Part shown: positions 12,331 through 23,549 of the stretch, in pieces
Numbering within the stretch: position 1 is the stretch's first letter
How the letters are laid out: every line of letters begins with the position of its first letter
Made by a program: the position numbers and the translations under genes
Origin: Buxus sempervirens
Taxonomy: Eukaryota > Streptophyta > Magnoliopsida > Buxales > Buxaceae
Assembly: GCA_947561395.2 (NCBI GenBank)
Contig: OX387188.1
Span: forward strand, 40,419,942-40,483,941
Direction: 5' to 3'
Length of the DNA stretch: 64,000 nt
The notes under the pieces: generated by a model
Seen by the model: only the letters and a program-made list of their open reading frames with translations
Database searches by the model: none
What the model was told of the DNA's origin: nothing

Positions 12331-13790
12331 GAATGTTTTGTGTCCAAATCGATCGGCCCTCAAGCGGTTCGGTCATGAGTCCAGGAGTCCTCTATCGGCC
12401 ATCCGGGTCGCCCAGTTGATTCATGATACCCGAACAGAATCCCGGGACTGCAAGCTTTTAGCAGACCGGGCCATATGATTGGACTCGATCTCAATTAAAG
12501 ATCCGACTCTAATAACGTTAGAGCCCAGACCTTAATTAGAAATCTGACTCAACGAGGCCCATAGGCCTTGAATTCAAGCCCAAGCCTGGTTTAAACTGTT
12601 CTGTGCTTATCAGGCCACAACAGACCGGGCTTTAGTGCTATATCAGATTTCGGATCAGTCTGTTGATTGATAGCCTCCATTATGTTGCTTCCAAATACTA
12701 CTCTTTTTTTTTTCCAAATCATTCCCGCAGGAGATCCAGACCGATTTATTTCTAATCGTTCAATAAAAGGATTCATTCTCTTCATAAAAACTAGAAGGAT
12801 CTGCAAGAGATAAAAATTTTATTTTTCAATTCATGTCAATACCTCGTTCAATAATTTTTTTTTTTCCAAATCCGCAGACATCAATAGAAAGGGCAAATCC
12901 CTTATGATAATTAGCCATTTTATGTAAAGATTGGAACAATCCCTAGCTTGCTGGAAGTACACTATGTATTATGTTCCTATCATATGCTATAGTCTCTTAT
13001 TTCAATTTTGGTTTGTTTATTGCCTTGTGGCAATGCAAGAGCCAGGAATTAAACCTTATGTTTTTCACCTTGGAAAGGTTGCTTCAAGGACTCTGGGGAA
13101 GAAGATTTTGTTAAAATTCAAAAATTAGCTAGGTCAGGATTTGTATTAATGCCATTAAAAAAAAAACAAAAGGCATGAATATATAGGAGGTTAATGCTTC
13201 TCAGTCATGATCACCATCATCTTCATCATGCATGAGGTACAGTTGGGAACTTATGGTATGCTAGCTATTTATGTAGCAGGGTATCATTCTTTCTTAATGA
13301 TCATCATATGGGTTCCCTTAGACCCATGCAATTACATTTCTGGCAAGTTGACTATCCTTGTAGACCGGAAATTAATTATAATGGGCCTGCAAAGTGCAAA
13401 CTGGAAAAAAAAAGGTCGACAACTCGTAGAGTTTGGTAGCCTTGTGTTACAACAAATATAGTAGGAATCCAGCTTTTGGAATGGCTTATATATTGCCTTT
13501 TTGCCACGTGGAAAAATGAATGAAGGCGATACCAAAGTAATTTCAGTTTTCAATTGAAATGTCGATACCAAAGGGTGTATATATAAAAAAGATTAAGGAA
13601 TTTTGAAATGCTTATTTGTGAATGCAGAATGTATAATCATTTTAAGGTATATATATCTTTTAAAAAAAAAAGCTAGAATTTAGAAAAGTGCTTCGATCCC
13701 ACTTTTTTGAAAGCCAACTTTATCTCAGCCATGCTATGATTAAGCAAAATGGGAATTATAATTAGTTTACATTTTACACGTATGATCCCC
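12331..13790. other. Intergenic, no gene seen
   Basis: Only short overlapping frames occur. The 12330-12600 part is GC-richer than its surroundings and may be old repeat. A T-run followed by ccaaatc appears twice (about 12705-12720 and 12856-12872). Nothing else could be assigned. Confidence 0.35.
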
Positions 13791-14703
13791 TGTTGTATTT
13801 TAAGTTTTGTGAAGCCTCAAAATTGAGACTTAAATTTGTGTTTTATCCAATCCCACATTGGAATTTTATTGAAAATTCTAAGTGTTTTTTGTTATTTTGT
13901 TTTAATCTCTTTACTTTTAATTTATTCTTTACATGTTTTGTGTTTGGTGCTTTTCTGGGTATTTTGTAGAGCTTGAGCACCAAAACTCTTTTTTATGTTT
14001 AAAGTTTTTCTGAAGTTTTGCTGAAGCTTGAATGTCAAATGCCTGCAGACAACTTGAGAGTAGCGAGTTTTGGAAGATTTGCGGGCACTTGAGTGTCAAA
14101 CGCCTGCAGATAACCAAAGAGTGATGAGTTCCGGAAGATTTGCAGGCGCTCAAGCTTCAGAATGCAATTTTTATATCTGTTTTTTTTTTTTATCGTTTTG
14201 AGCGATCTGGTGCGTCAATTTGCATATTATTTAAAGGGGTTTTCTCCCTTTGGTTAAGAGAACATCTCTAGCCCTATTTTATGAGAAAAAAGCTATGAGA
14301 AACCCTTGCTTTTATCTCTTCTTCTTCTTCTATTCTTTGAAGGTCTGATCTGAATACATTCAAGGAGTTCTTTGTCATCGATATAATTTGTGCAATTTAT
14401 CGGCGAGGTTTTTAATCGTTGAATGCTGGGAAACCGGACGCTAGGAGCCTGTTGCATTGAGGATATCATCCGAAAGGGGGGGTCTAAAGGTTTCAAGTAC
14501 AGAGATAAATCTCGCCTTAGTCACGATAAGTCCCTTCCGATCTACACTTTTAATCTTTGATTTACTGATTTGGTTGAGATCTAAATATCTAGGGTTTTCG
14601 TTTGGATTTTCTATTGCATATTTGTGATTATACTTTGGGTTTGATCTACATATTAGTTTGATTGGTTGGTTTGGTTTGATTTGCCCCTATTTTTGCGCCA
14701 ACA
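13791..14703 (+). mobile_element. Candidate solo LTR of a retrotransposon
   Basis: The segment begins TGTTG and ends CAACA, a perfect 5 bp terminal inverted repeat of the LTR type. It is flanked by near-matching 5-mers (tcccc at 13786-13790, ttccc at 14704-14708). It contains the atcccacattgg phrase often seen in plant LTRs and an AT-rich promoter-like middle. No internal polyprotein was found on either side, which suggests a solo LTR. The target duplication is imperfect, so the boundaries are tentative. Confidence 0.42.
14028..14149. repeat. Two-copy 61 bp tandem repeat
   Basis: Two adjacent 61 bp units (14028-14088 and 14089-14149) share ttga.tgtcaaa.gcctgcaga at the start and ggaagatttgc.ggc at the end, with scattered substitutions. 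They lie inside the candidate solo LTR, where such repeats often act as enhancer-like units; that role is inference. Confidence 0.75.
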
Positions 14704-15680
14704 TTCCCTCCAGAAAACACATATTTTTTATTTATCCCAAAATATATAGAACTTTTTGAAAAATACGATTTAGATTCTAACTACATCTAAAGGGGGGTAA
14801 ATAGGTGTAATCAATTGCGGAATAAAATTTCTATTAATTAAAGACAAGTCCTTAATTAATAGACATGTACAAGCTTTACAAAAATAGCAACAATTATGAT
14901 ATCTAATGTCACTCAAAATTGCAAATAAGTACAAATAGTAAATAAGTCAACCAAGTAATTTTGGTGATGAAGGAAAAACTCTAAGAGAACTCTCAAAGAG
15001 AAAAACCCTTTGGGCTATCAGGAGCCACCTCAGAAAATTTCACTATAAAAAGATGATTTACAGACAGTGGTTCAGACAACCCAACACAGACTCTGACTCA
15101 CAGTCTAAGTATCTGAAGAACTCTTCAAACTTGCACCCTTGCAACGATCTAGAACTTTGAATATCTTTTTCGTGAAACACCAAACGAACTCGCTCAGCAA
15201 TCGTAGGAACTCCCATAAGCAAACTCTCTAACCCAGAACTCCAAGGTAAGAGAAGAAGAAAGAAAAGAAGGTTTGATGGCTCAAAGGTAGAAAAGTAGAA
15301 GAGAAGTTTCTCTTCCTCACACAAGATGATTAAGGGTTCCAAAACGACTTAAGTAATGTTTTGGAACGTCTTAAGGATAATTATATATGTTAGGAAGAAG
15401 TCTAGAAAGAGTTGGATTTGAATCAAAAAATAAAAAAAATTTTATTAGTGAATTTACATCTCGAACGGTCTCTAACGTGGCTCTCACGTTCGATACGTGA
15501 AATCAACTTATATGGTCTCGTTCGAACGTGGCTCTCACGATCTCGAACGCCACTCTCGGGTTTGTCTGCAAATCACCACAGAGCCTATGTCATTTGAACG
15601 ACCAATCTCACGGTCTTGAATGCTATTCTCAGGTTTCTATGCAACTGAATTTATTAGGGAACGTTCAAACACATACCACT
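14704..15680. other. Repeat-derived stretch, no gene
   Basis: Contains an aaggggggtaaatagg phrase (near 14788) of the kind seen at plant retrotransposon LTRs. At 15460-15640 there are diverged copies of a gaacgtggctctcacg motif. Frames are short and broken. Probably nested, decayed retrotransposon sequence. Confidence 0.35.
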
Positions 15681-15684
15681 AACG

Positions 15685-18462
15685 TTTTCAGTTTCGGTGG
15701 CAAATCGATTTTTTTCATGTATCGATGCGTTTTGACACCAAAAAAATTGGCTCTTTAAAAATCGACCGATTTTTGCGACGTGCCAATGAAACGGGCCAAA
15801 ACAAGCAAAACAGGTGCTAAAGAGAAAAAATTTGATTTTTTTTAATTTTCATCAACAATTTTTTGCGGCGTGCTGGCGAAATTTCGACAAAATAAAAAAA
15901 AAAGCAACTTTTTTCTAGTTTTTTGACCTTTTGATTTTTCTGGAATTTCGACGTGCCGATTTTTTCAGGGATCGGCATGCCCATCGAAATGGAAATTGAA
16001 AACCTTGAACGCCACATCAAACTCTATCTAATGCCAATCATAAAATCTTCAATTTGACTCCGATTTTGACGCCATTTGAGTCATGACTTCAATAGTTTAT
16101 TCTAACTAACTTAAACACCTTAAACACATACTTTTTGATACGGAATCAAGCCAATCTAAAATATTAAACCTAACGCTTTTGTTTTGTCTCCTTAATTCAA
16201 GTATAGTTCTTGGCGAACTTTAACTAACAGAATGGAGACATTAATTTATGGATGCAAGAGCAAGCAACCAAAACACAGTGAATTGAAGCCTTTTAACCAC
16301 AGAACATCTCAAACTAGCTAGGAGTCTTAAAAGTCCATTTTCAGTAGCTTCCTTCTAAAAGGAGACTTGTGTATTTTTCTCCAGTTCGATCTTATTACTA
16401 ATTCGTAGTTCCCATCTTCAACTTAATTAGTCCAACATCAATCTCTCTCACCCAACAGAGTTGTAACGCGTCTGCGTACGTCTCACCTAGCATTTCGTTC
16501 TCCCTCTTTCTCTCCCTCCCTCACCCATCGACAGAAGAGAATCGACGATATGTAAGCCAGGAGACAGTTTTATTGGTGGCATTCACTCAAATAATAATAG
16601 AAAGGGTGTGCGGTGCAAATACGGCCTTGTCAGATCATGTTGTCGCTTCAATGACAATAATACAGGCGGAATTGTCTGCTTATTTTTGAGTGACAGCAAC
16701 CGGCTTAAGTTCAATCACCAGGATATTTAATTGGAGCTGCGGAATAATTAATATTGGTTTCCACTAACTTCTTCTTCTTTTAACAGACCAGTCCTAGTTT
16801 TCAAACACTGCGCACTTACAAAGATGGACTTTGACTCGTCCATGCGATTTTGCTGCCCAGAAAGCTACCTTAAGCAAAATGGTTGGACCAATCACAGTCT
16901 TTTCCATTTTTGCCAGTAGGTCGCAGGGGGCGATCAGGCGGTCAGCTTATAGCCTTATAGTATAAAGCCCGGAAAACGACAACCAAAAGTCGGGAGTGGC
17001 CGGCCGACTGTCACTTTTAAAGGTTGGAGGACGTCTGCCCTAACTCCAAGGACGCAGATGCTTCACAAGGGCTCAAATGGGGAATGTGACGTGCATTGTG
17101 TGGGTTGCTTCGTGACTTCGCGGATAGTTTGGGATGAAGATTCCCAACGAGAATGTTTCCTGAGTGGTACACCCTCGTGGGGATGAAATAAGGGTGAAAC
17201 AGACGGACGGATGGATGCCCGCGTCATGAAAGGGCCCCACACCTCCAAATCCCATCCTAGCTGGTACTATTACAGTACCGCTACCATGGGAGCCTCAAGG
17301 AGGGCATTCCCCCAAATAAATCAAGCCCGTAAGCCTCTTGTTGCTTGAAATAGCGGCCAGGCTTCCCATGTGTCTCGTTTCGTCTCTGAATAGATTTTTT
17401 TTTTTTATCATGAAATATGGATCTATTATTAACGAGACCGAATGTAAACACGGTCCTTCCTTTCGTCAAACAAGAGATTGACAAGGAAAGGGGGAGGGAC
17501 TACAGACCAGAGACAACTAAAACCATCAAGTGCAAAGTTTGCGAGGGTGTCCGCCGCACTATTAGCTTCCCGGAAAATGTGAGAGAAAGACACTGAAGGA
17601 ATCAAGGAGCACATCTGCTGAATCCTCAGAACCGCCGCCCGAATGCACCAGGGGATAGTCAAGACCTCAGAAGAGAGGATGTTGATCAGAACTAGTGAAT
17701 CTCCTTCAAAGATAACCGAATTGAGCTTCATCGCCCCTGCAAGAGAGACTGCTTCAAGAGCAGCCAATGCCTCCGCCTGCAAACTTGACACCGCATCAAC
17801 CCGAGTAGCAAAACAAGCAAGACAGTTTCTAGCATCATCTCTGGCAATACCCCCCGCAGCAGCAAAAGCATTTAACCTTCTAAAAGCTCCATCAAAATTT
17901 ATTTTAATCAACCCAACCAAAGGCTTTAACCAGGAGACCTCGATTGACCGCTTGGAATTGGTTGCTTGCTTACTACAATCTTCCAAGAAGGCCGAATCTG
18001 ACTGAAGCTTTCGGAAGTAGGAGCAAGATGTTTGAATTGAGACCCTGCACCCATTGAAAATGGAATCATTCCTCACCTTCCAAATGGTCCAGGCGAAATT
18101 GAGAACCGCTGACATGAGCAGGCACTCAAGTCTCTGAATATATTGCCTTGAAGTTTTTTTCCTCTGGCCATTTTTCATTACTTCACGAGAAGGCACTCAA
18201 GCTCGTTGATACAATCAAGGCTTACAATTTTGATTTCGATGGACTTGCCGATTCTTGAAAAATCGGCATGCAAATCGACGACGTGCCGACGAAGTGCCAG
18301 AAAAATCAAAAAGGCAAAAAACTGGAAAATTTTGATTTTTTTTATTTTATCGAAATTTTGCTGGCACGCCACAAAAAACGCTAGATACAATGCAGGAAAT
18401 TAATGAAGTTTCCTTGTCCTCCTTTAGCGGCGTGCCACCAAAACTGAAAATGCTGGATACAA
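15685..18462. repeat. Inverted repeat pair flanking a LINE fragment
   Basis: About 15685-16010 and 18210-18462 are diverged inverted copies. Both contain an outer ttttcagttt.ggtggca (left) or its complement tgccaccaaaactgaaaa (right), then g.ggcgtgc.ggc.aaatttcga. Next come a poly-A/T stretch, gatttttctgg, and cgacgtgcc / gatcggcatg words. The 2.2 kb between them holds the minus-strand L1 RNase H fragment. Exact outer ends and target duplication were not found. Confidence 0.55.
17393..18196 (-). mobile_element. L1-type LINE 3' fragment encoding an RNase H domain
   Basis: A minus-strand reading frame (18196 to 17429, 255 residues, no internal stop) carries LNFAWTIWKVRND, typical of plant L1 ORF2, then a complete-looking RNase H (RVT_3) fold. 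Catalytic acidic residues are in INFDGAF, LQAEALAALEA and FEGDSL, and the last motif is IFREANSAADTLANFA. A poly(T) run on the plus strand at 17394-17407 would be the poly(A) tail. An 11 bp direct repeat gtctctgaata (17382-17392 and 18130-18140) may be the target duplication, although the open frame extends past it to 18196. The reverse transcriptase part is absent, so it is a 5'-truncated insertion. An exapted RNase H gene is a less likely alternative. Confidence 0.72.
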
Positions 18463-18508
18463 TGATGGAAATTAATGAAGTTTCCTTGTCCTCCTTTAGT
18501 AAAGTGAG
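18386..18508. repeat. Direct repeat at the edge of the inverted repeat
   Basis: The words ct.gatacaatg..ggaaattaatg and agtttccttgtcctcctttag occur twice, starting near 18382 and 18452. They are separated by the outer tip of the inverted repeat (cggcgtgccaccaaaactg). The second copy is followed by taaagtg. The pattern suggests a local duplication at the border of an inserted element. Confidence 0.6.
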
Positions 18509-19662
18509 ATGAAGGTACAAACCATGCACCTAACTATTAAATTCTTGTCTCTATGAAGAAGTATCACGTCTTTCTCTCTTTTTTCCTTCCATCAGTTCTC
18601 CTTGTGATTCTCATCAATTTGTGTGATCAAGGTTCAAGAACGTTAATAATCCCCAATAATCCTTCTAAGATTACGGCAAGAAAAAAGACTTTGCAAGCAA
18701 AATCATGCCCGCCCACTTATCCTTATAAGAGTGTGGCAAGAAAATAGCTATCTTGGAGAACAAAATGATTACGTTGAGTTATTCATTTCATTTCAACTGT
18801 ATAAGGATGGAATTGTGTGCTACCTTCTACCGCATCATGCGATTTAAGTGAGATATTATCATATGGAGCATCTTAACATCTAACGATTAGGGTTTTTCTC
18901 AATGAGACAGAAGAACCCTCTACATTTTTGAAAGCAAAAGCTATGCAAACATTGGATGGTCCATGTGATAGCATCTTAATCAAATTACATGAACCATTGC
19001 AATTAAAGGCAGCAGACGATTTCAAACCCATTATATAATTGCAGTACAGCACATGGTACCTGCAAGGTATACATAAAGCAAAGAGTTGCATGAATAAAAG
19101 AATTTGCACCACTGGCATGGATTTCTTTTTTTTTTTTTGGGTAGGAGAAAGAGCACCACTGGCATGGATGGTAAGCCGTCTTATTCACCTGCATGGTTGG
19201 CAGTGTCTCTCTTTTCGCAATTACCAGCATCTGTACCATGGTCCCCAACTTGTGGAAAAGTAGTACTCGAAATTGTACCACGGGACCGCTCTAGGGGGCG
19301 CCGACTAGGCTACGTAGTTTTCGTACTCCATTGAGACATGACATGTATCGGCTTCCCCATTTGAATCCAAACGGTGTCTAACGAACAACGATATATTGAA
19401 CTTGTGGATATATATGTATAATTGGCAGCTCGATCGATTAATTAGCTTTTTAATGGACTATGAAGAAGACATAATTATGATTAATATATTGCATTGTGCC
19501 TAAGACTTTAACCTGGTACACCGACTGGCATCTCATCACCTACCCCAAAAAAAAAAAAAAAAAAAAGCATAATTGGGCATACGTGACATCAGGACAGTTA
19601 GCTTCCAATCACAGTTGAAAAGTACCCCTTCGAAGCTAATGCGCAGCCATTAATACGACTTA
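18509..19662. other. Intergenic, no gene seen
   Basis: Short overlapping frames only. Contains the tiny duplicated insertion at 19106-19169 and a poly(A) tract at about 19549-19566. No gene could be supported. Confidence 0.4.
19106..19169. repeat. 17 bp direct repeat flanking a 30 bp poly-T insert
   Basis: The sequence gcaccactggcatggat occurs at 19106-19122 and again at 19153-19169. The 30 bases between consist mainly of a T-run followed by gggtaggagaaaga. The layout matches a target-site duplication around a very short, 5'-truncated retroposon inserted on the minus strand. Confidence 0.65.
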
Positions 19663-20816
19663 GGTGGCGTTTGGGATTGCTTGGGCTTATGGGTAAGGAC
19701 TTATAGATTAGTTAGCTTATTTAAGTTCTTATCCGCAGTTAATAAAAAGTTGAATGTTTAAAGAAATGACTGTTTGGTAAACAATTATATTCAAGCACTT
19801 AACATAAACTTTTAACGAGAATGGGGTGGAGAGAGAGAGACTTCTCACGCCAACATCTCTCTGGGTTCTCTTCGTTTGATGCTGTATTTTACTGTTTAGT
19901 CATTAAAGCTTTCACACCATGAGAAACCCTTAACACGTACGCCAGACCACGAGAAACCCTCAACATTCTCTCACGAGAGAAGTTGCAGAAACCCCAGACC
20001 TTCTCTCTTCCCTTTAACAAAGTCCTGTAGAGGCTCTGCATTCAGCTTTTCTCTGCCTTCTCTCTCTCCTCTGAAGTTACAGAAAAACCCCAGTCCTTCT
20101 CTCTTCCCTTTATAGCCCAGCACATTCCCATCATTACCTCTCTCTTTCTCTCTCTCCTCCTTATTACAACTTAATAGAGGCTTCGCAGTCTGACTATCAC
20201 TCCCCCCCTCCCTCTCCCTCTTCTTCCTCATCATCACTTGTTTTTGCTTTCGATTTGTAGAGAAATTGTTTTTCCTCGCTGGATTTAAGAGTCCTTGGCT
20301 TTAATAGAGGGTTTCAATCGATCCTGATTGATCTTTGTTCGTTACTTATTCAAAAAATGACAGAGTTGCCTAAAGATGACTCGTCTCGGAACGTCGTGGA
20401 AATAATCTTCCGTGCGAGCTAATCATCTAAAGCATTGAGAAATCAAGGTGATCTTCAAGGTGTAAAACCTGCCGAAAACTGTAGCTTGCTTCAACGAATG
20501 TAGGGAAATGGTGAAAACTCGAGCTAGTTTGGGAAGCTTCGGAAATGGCAGAAGCAGGGAGGATGAGGACAATATGCGATGCCTTGCTGTGGTAATGTCG
20601 TGATGAGGTTGTAGAAGAACTAGAGATTTCGGACTTCTGCATAAGTGGGAGGAGAAGCTGCTAAGAAGAGCTTCTCCTTACAGGTAATCTCCCTCTAGTG
20701 CTTAAGGGTAAGCGCTGATCCATTTAGCATTACCAAACATATTTTCTGCTTAAATAAGTGCTTTAATAAGCTATAAGCTATATTAAGCACTTAATTAAGC
20801 AACCCCAAACACAGCC
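19663..20816. mobile_element. PIF/Harbinger-like non-autonomous element carrying a gene fragment
   Basis: The ends are 20 bp inverted repeats, GGTGGCGTTTGGGATTGCTT at the left and GGCTGTGTTTGGGGTTGCTT (complement) at the right, identical at most positions. They are flanked by TTA on both sides (19660-19662 and 20817-20819), the 3 bp duplication made by PIF/Harbinger elements. No transposase is present. The interior has CT-rich leader-like sequence with two diverged copies of a ccttctctcttccctt block. It then holds a piece of host coding sequence, described separately. Confidence 0.72.
20357..20603 (+). pseudogene. Captured fragment of a plant C2H2-type zinc-finger family gene
   Basis: Inside the PIF-like element, an ATG at 20357 opens MTELPKDDSSRNVVEIIF and soon meets a stop. 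Further on, another frame reads KVIFKV, stop, NLPKTVACFNECREMVKT, ending near 20603. From memory, these phrases match the conserved N-terminal region of an uncharacterised plant C2H2-like family, whose members read roughly SSRNVVEIIF, then IFKVQN, then RFEEYREMVK. The stop after KVIFKV fits a CAA to TAA change. The intervening segment is missing or shifted and no zinc finger remains. It looks like a transduplicated, non-functional fragment. The family name is from recollection and needs a protein search. Confidence 0.5.
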
Positions 20817-20819
20817 TTA

Positions 20820-21922
20820 GTGTCATTTCATTAAGTCCTAATAATCGCCGGTTAAATCAGATCCATCTCAATGACAAAGGAAATTAAATAATAATAATAA
20901 TGACCAAAAAGAAAAACAAAAAAAATAATTTGAAAATGATTTGACCAAATGCGGAATCCCCTAACATAAGGGGCAGTACTTGAATTTCTCTTTCTAGGCA
21001 TCAAAATTGTACAAGGCCCAACCTAAATTTGTAAATGGGTTTGTAAAAGAATAAGTTATTAAGCCCAATTGTGAACCCATATCTCATAAGATAACTATTG
21101 GTTATTTTAAAATAATCTTCTTATTTATCCCTTAAAGTTGTTAATTCCTTGTAATTTTAATTCTATAAATAGGGGGCTTGGTTATAAGGAGGACACACAA
21201 ATCAAATCAAATCAAGGAGATCGAAGGCTGAAACTCTGGAAAAATTCTCTTAAAGATAAAACCTTTCATCTGAAAAGAAGTAAATCAAAGAAGGCCTCGA
21301 GAAATTCTCTTGAAGAGAAAACCCCTCTACCAAGAGCAGAAATAAATCAAAAGCAGGAGCAAATCTGAAGGCCAAAGAAGAAGAGAAAACTTTCCATCAA
21401 AGGCAGAAATAAATTAAAGGCAAGAGTAAATCCTCCATCCCAAAGAAGGCAGGAGAATGCAAGAATAGGGAGAAAACCCTTCATCAAAGGCAGAAATAAA
21501 TCAAAGCAGGAGCAAATCCTCTATCCCAAAGAAAGCAGGAGTAGATCCTCCATCCTAAAGAAGAAAGTGACACTTCTCTACAAAGAGAAAATCCTCTTTC
21601 AAGCCAACATCAAATCTAAAGCAAGCTCAAAACCCAGAGTGAAGAACACCTGCAATCACTCTGAAATCCAAAAACGCCATTTGGCATTCGTTTACATCAA
21701 ATCGCCCGTCAATCAAAGGATGCTCACGTGATCGAGCACCCAAAGAGAGTACGATTCCTCTTTTAATTAAATTTTCATTATTCTTATTATTTGTAATCAC
21801 CGTATTTTGTGTTGAAGCAATATTCATGAAATGTGTGTGTACACTCTTCACTATGGTTAATAACAACAAGGGAAAATCAACTTTTAGTAGAGAAAATTAT
21901 GAAAATGGGGTCACTTTAATTT
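20820..21922. other. Repeat-derived intergenic stretch
   Basis: A TATA-like tataaata (21164-21171) precedes A-rich imperfect repeats (about 21200-21600) built on aggcagaaataaatcaaa and caggagcaaatcctc. The layout is like the promoter and R/U5 part of a retrotransposon LTR, but no TG...CA ends with a duplication could be fixed. No gene is seen. Confidence 0.35.
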
Positions 21923-22564
21923 TAAAGGTGGCAATTGTGACCGATGACCCGCCCGATCTTTGACGGGTTTGGGTTATGAATTCTCAACCCGATTATAAAC
22001 GGGTTGGGTTAGGGTTTAACCCCTTAACCCGAAATGACCAGATTACAACCGGATTATTTTTTTGGGTAATATAATTAAGTTTGGAACATTATACTAATAA
22101 TAATTGTGGCTATTCAACATTTTATCTTTTAATATAAATAATGACAAAGGATAAAAGTAAAGAAAGATTTTCTACATATAAATATTTCAAATTTCTTAGC
22201 TTCTACTAATATAAATTGAAACCTTGATGATAAGTAAAGTCTTTTAAGGCATTATTATTATGTTTTAGTTCTTTTCTTCATGTTATTTTAGTTCTATCTT
22301 AATAATTGTTGTGTTATGATATTTGTTAAGTGTGCTTTGATATTAGAATGAATTAAAAAAATAGAATTTGCATAGACTTTGATATTAGAATGAATTAAAA
22401 TTTTTAATTTTTAGTAGTAATTTAAATGGGTTTAAACGGGGTTGGCGGGTTAGAGCGGGTTGGGATATTTTAACCCGTTTATTAAACGGCCGGGTTCGGG
22501 TTGAGTTTTGGCTTGTTAAACCCATACATCAACCTGAACCGAACCCGACCCATTGCCACATCTA
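21923..22564. mobile_element. Non-autonomous hAT-like element
   Basis: The left end TAAAGGTGGCAATTGTGACC pairs with the right end, which reads TAGATGTGGCAATGGGTCGG on the other strand. GGGTTGGG/CCCGACCC subterminal text follows on both sides. The word gtcacttt lies at 21910-21917 and directly after the right end (22565-22572). On the left a few extra bases separate it from the inverted repeat, so the duplication is imperfect. The interior is AT-rich and non-coding. Confidence 0.6.
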
Positions 22565-23549
22565 GTCACTTTTATACTGTATTAATTATAAAAATAATCC
22601 ATTAAAGGTCACGTTTGAAAAAAAAAATCACTTTTCAAAAATAAATAAAACCAAGCTTCATTGACTGCTTATCGACCAGAGTAACTTTAGCTACATAAAT
22701 AACGTTTTTACACATTATTTAAAACTCATAACAATGGGTTAGAAGACTTGCAGCAACTTATTTACGAACATTTAAACCCCATTAGAAGACATGTAACGAG
22801 CCGTTACTACCTACTAGTTTATAAACCGTATGGATAACTATTTACTAATTCAATTTAGCAAATAGTGAATCACACTATTTTTCAAATATTTTAAAAATAT
22901 ATCACTATGTTTAAATTTTTCTTAGAATTTGGTAAGTGAATCTGAATTATTTTCAAAACGTATCATTGAAAACCAATTTGAAAATGCAATGATTACTTGA
23001 ATGAGAATTGACCCCGCTGATTATCTTTTCTTTCCGGTCTCTAGTTTTTTTGACTTGGGATCGGTCCCACCTCGGCCACCACCCTAACTTTATGGATTGA
23101 AGGATAAAGAGCGCCGCACGTGGAGTCTGAACCAAGGGACTCTCCAACCACAATAAAAGGGAGCCAGATTTGGAAAAAAAAAATGAAAATATAAATAAGA
23201 ATTAAGAAAAACGAAATGAAATTACAAAGCGACCACCAGCCTAATAATAATAAGAGAAAAAAAAAATTTCCCCCAAAAAAAATTGCTTTTTAAAACCCAC
23301 CCCATATAATTCCCACTCATTGTATTTGTTGCTTAAAGCTTGCCCTCGCTCCTTATCCTTTCTCGACTGTCCAGAATCTAGACAGAGACTACCAATCAAA
23401 GCTCTCTCTCCCATGTGAAAGGAATTGAAGGTAACAGAAGATACTACCAACCCTAATCCATCAGAGAAAGACCCACAAAGGAGATTGATTCAACTTTCCT
23501 TCAGGGTTTCTTCATTAGATGTATTAGTAGAAGCTAATCTTATGTGATC
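22565..23549 (+). promoter_or_regulatory. Upstream region and 5' leader of the TCP gene
   Basis: AT-rich sequence with no gene. A weak TATA-like tataat lies at 23305-23310, followed by CT-rich leader-like sequence. An upstream ATG at 23542 is followed at once by TGA, making a minimal upstream frame just before the TCP start. The transcription start was not determined. Confidence 0.35.

Noticed and set aside
20427..20642. Minus-strand Ser-rich frame in the PIF-like element
   Set aside because: It is opposite the captured C2H2-like fragment, which explains the open frame.
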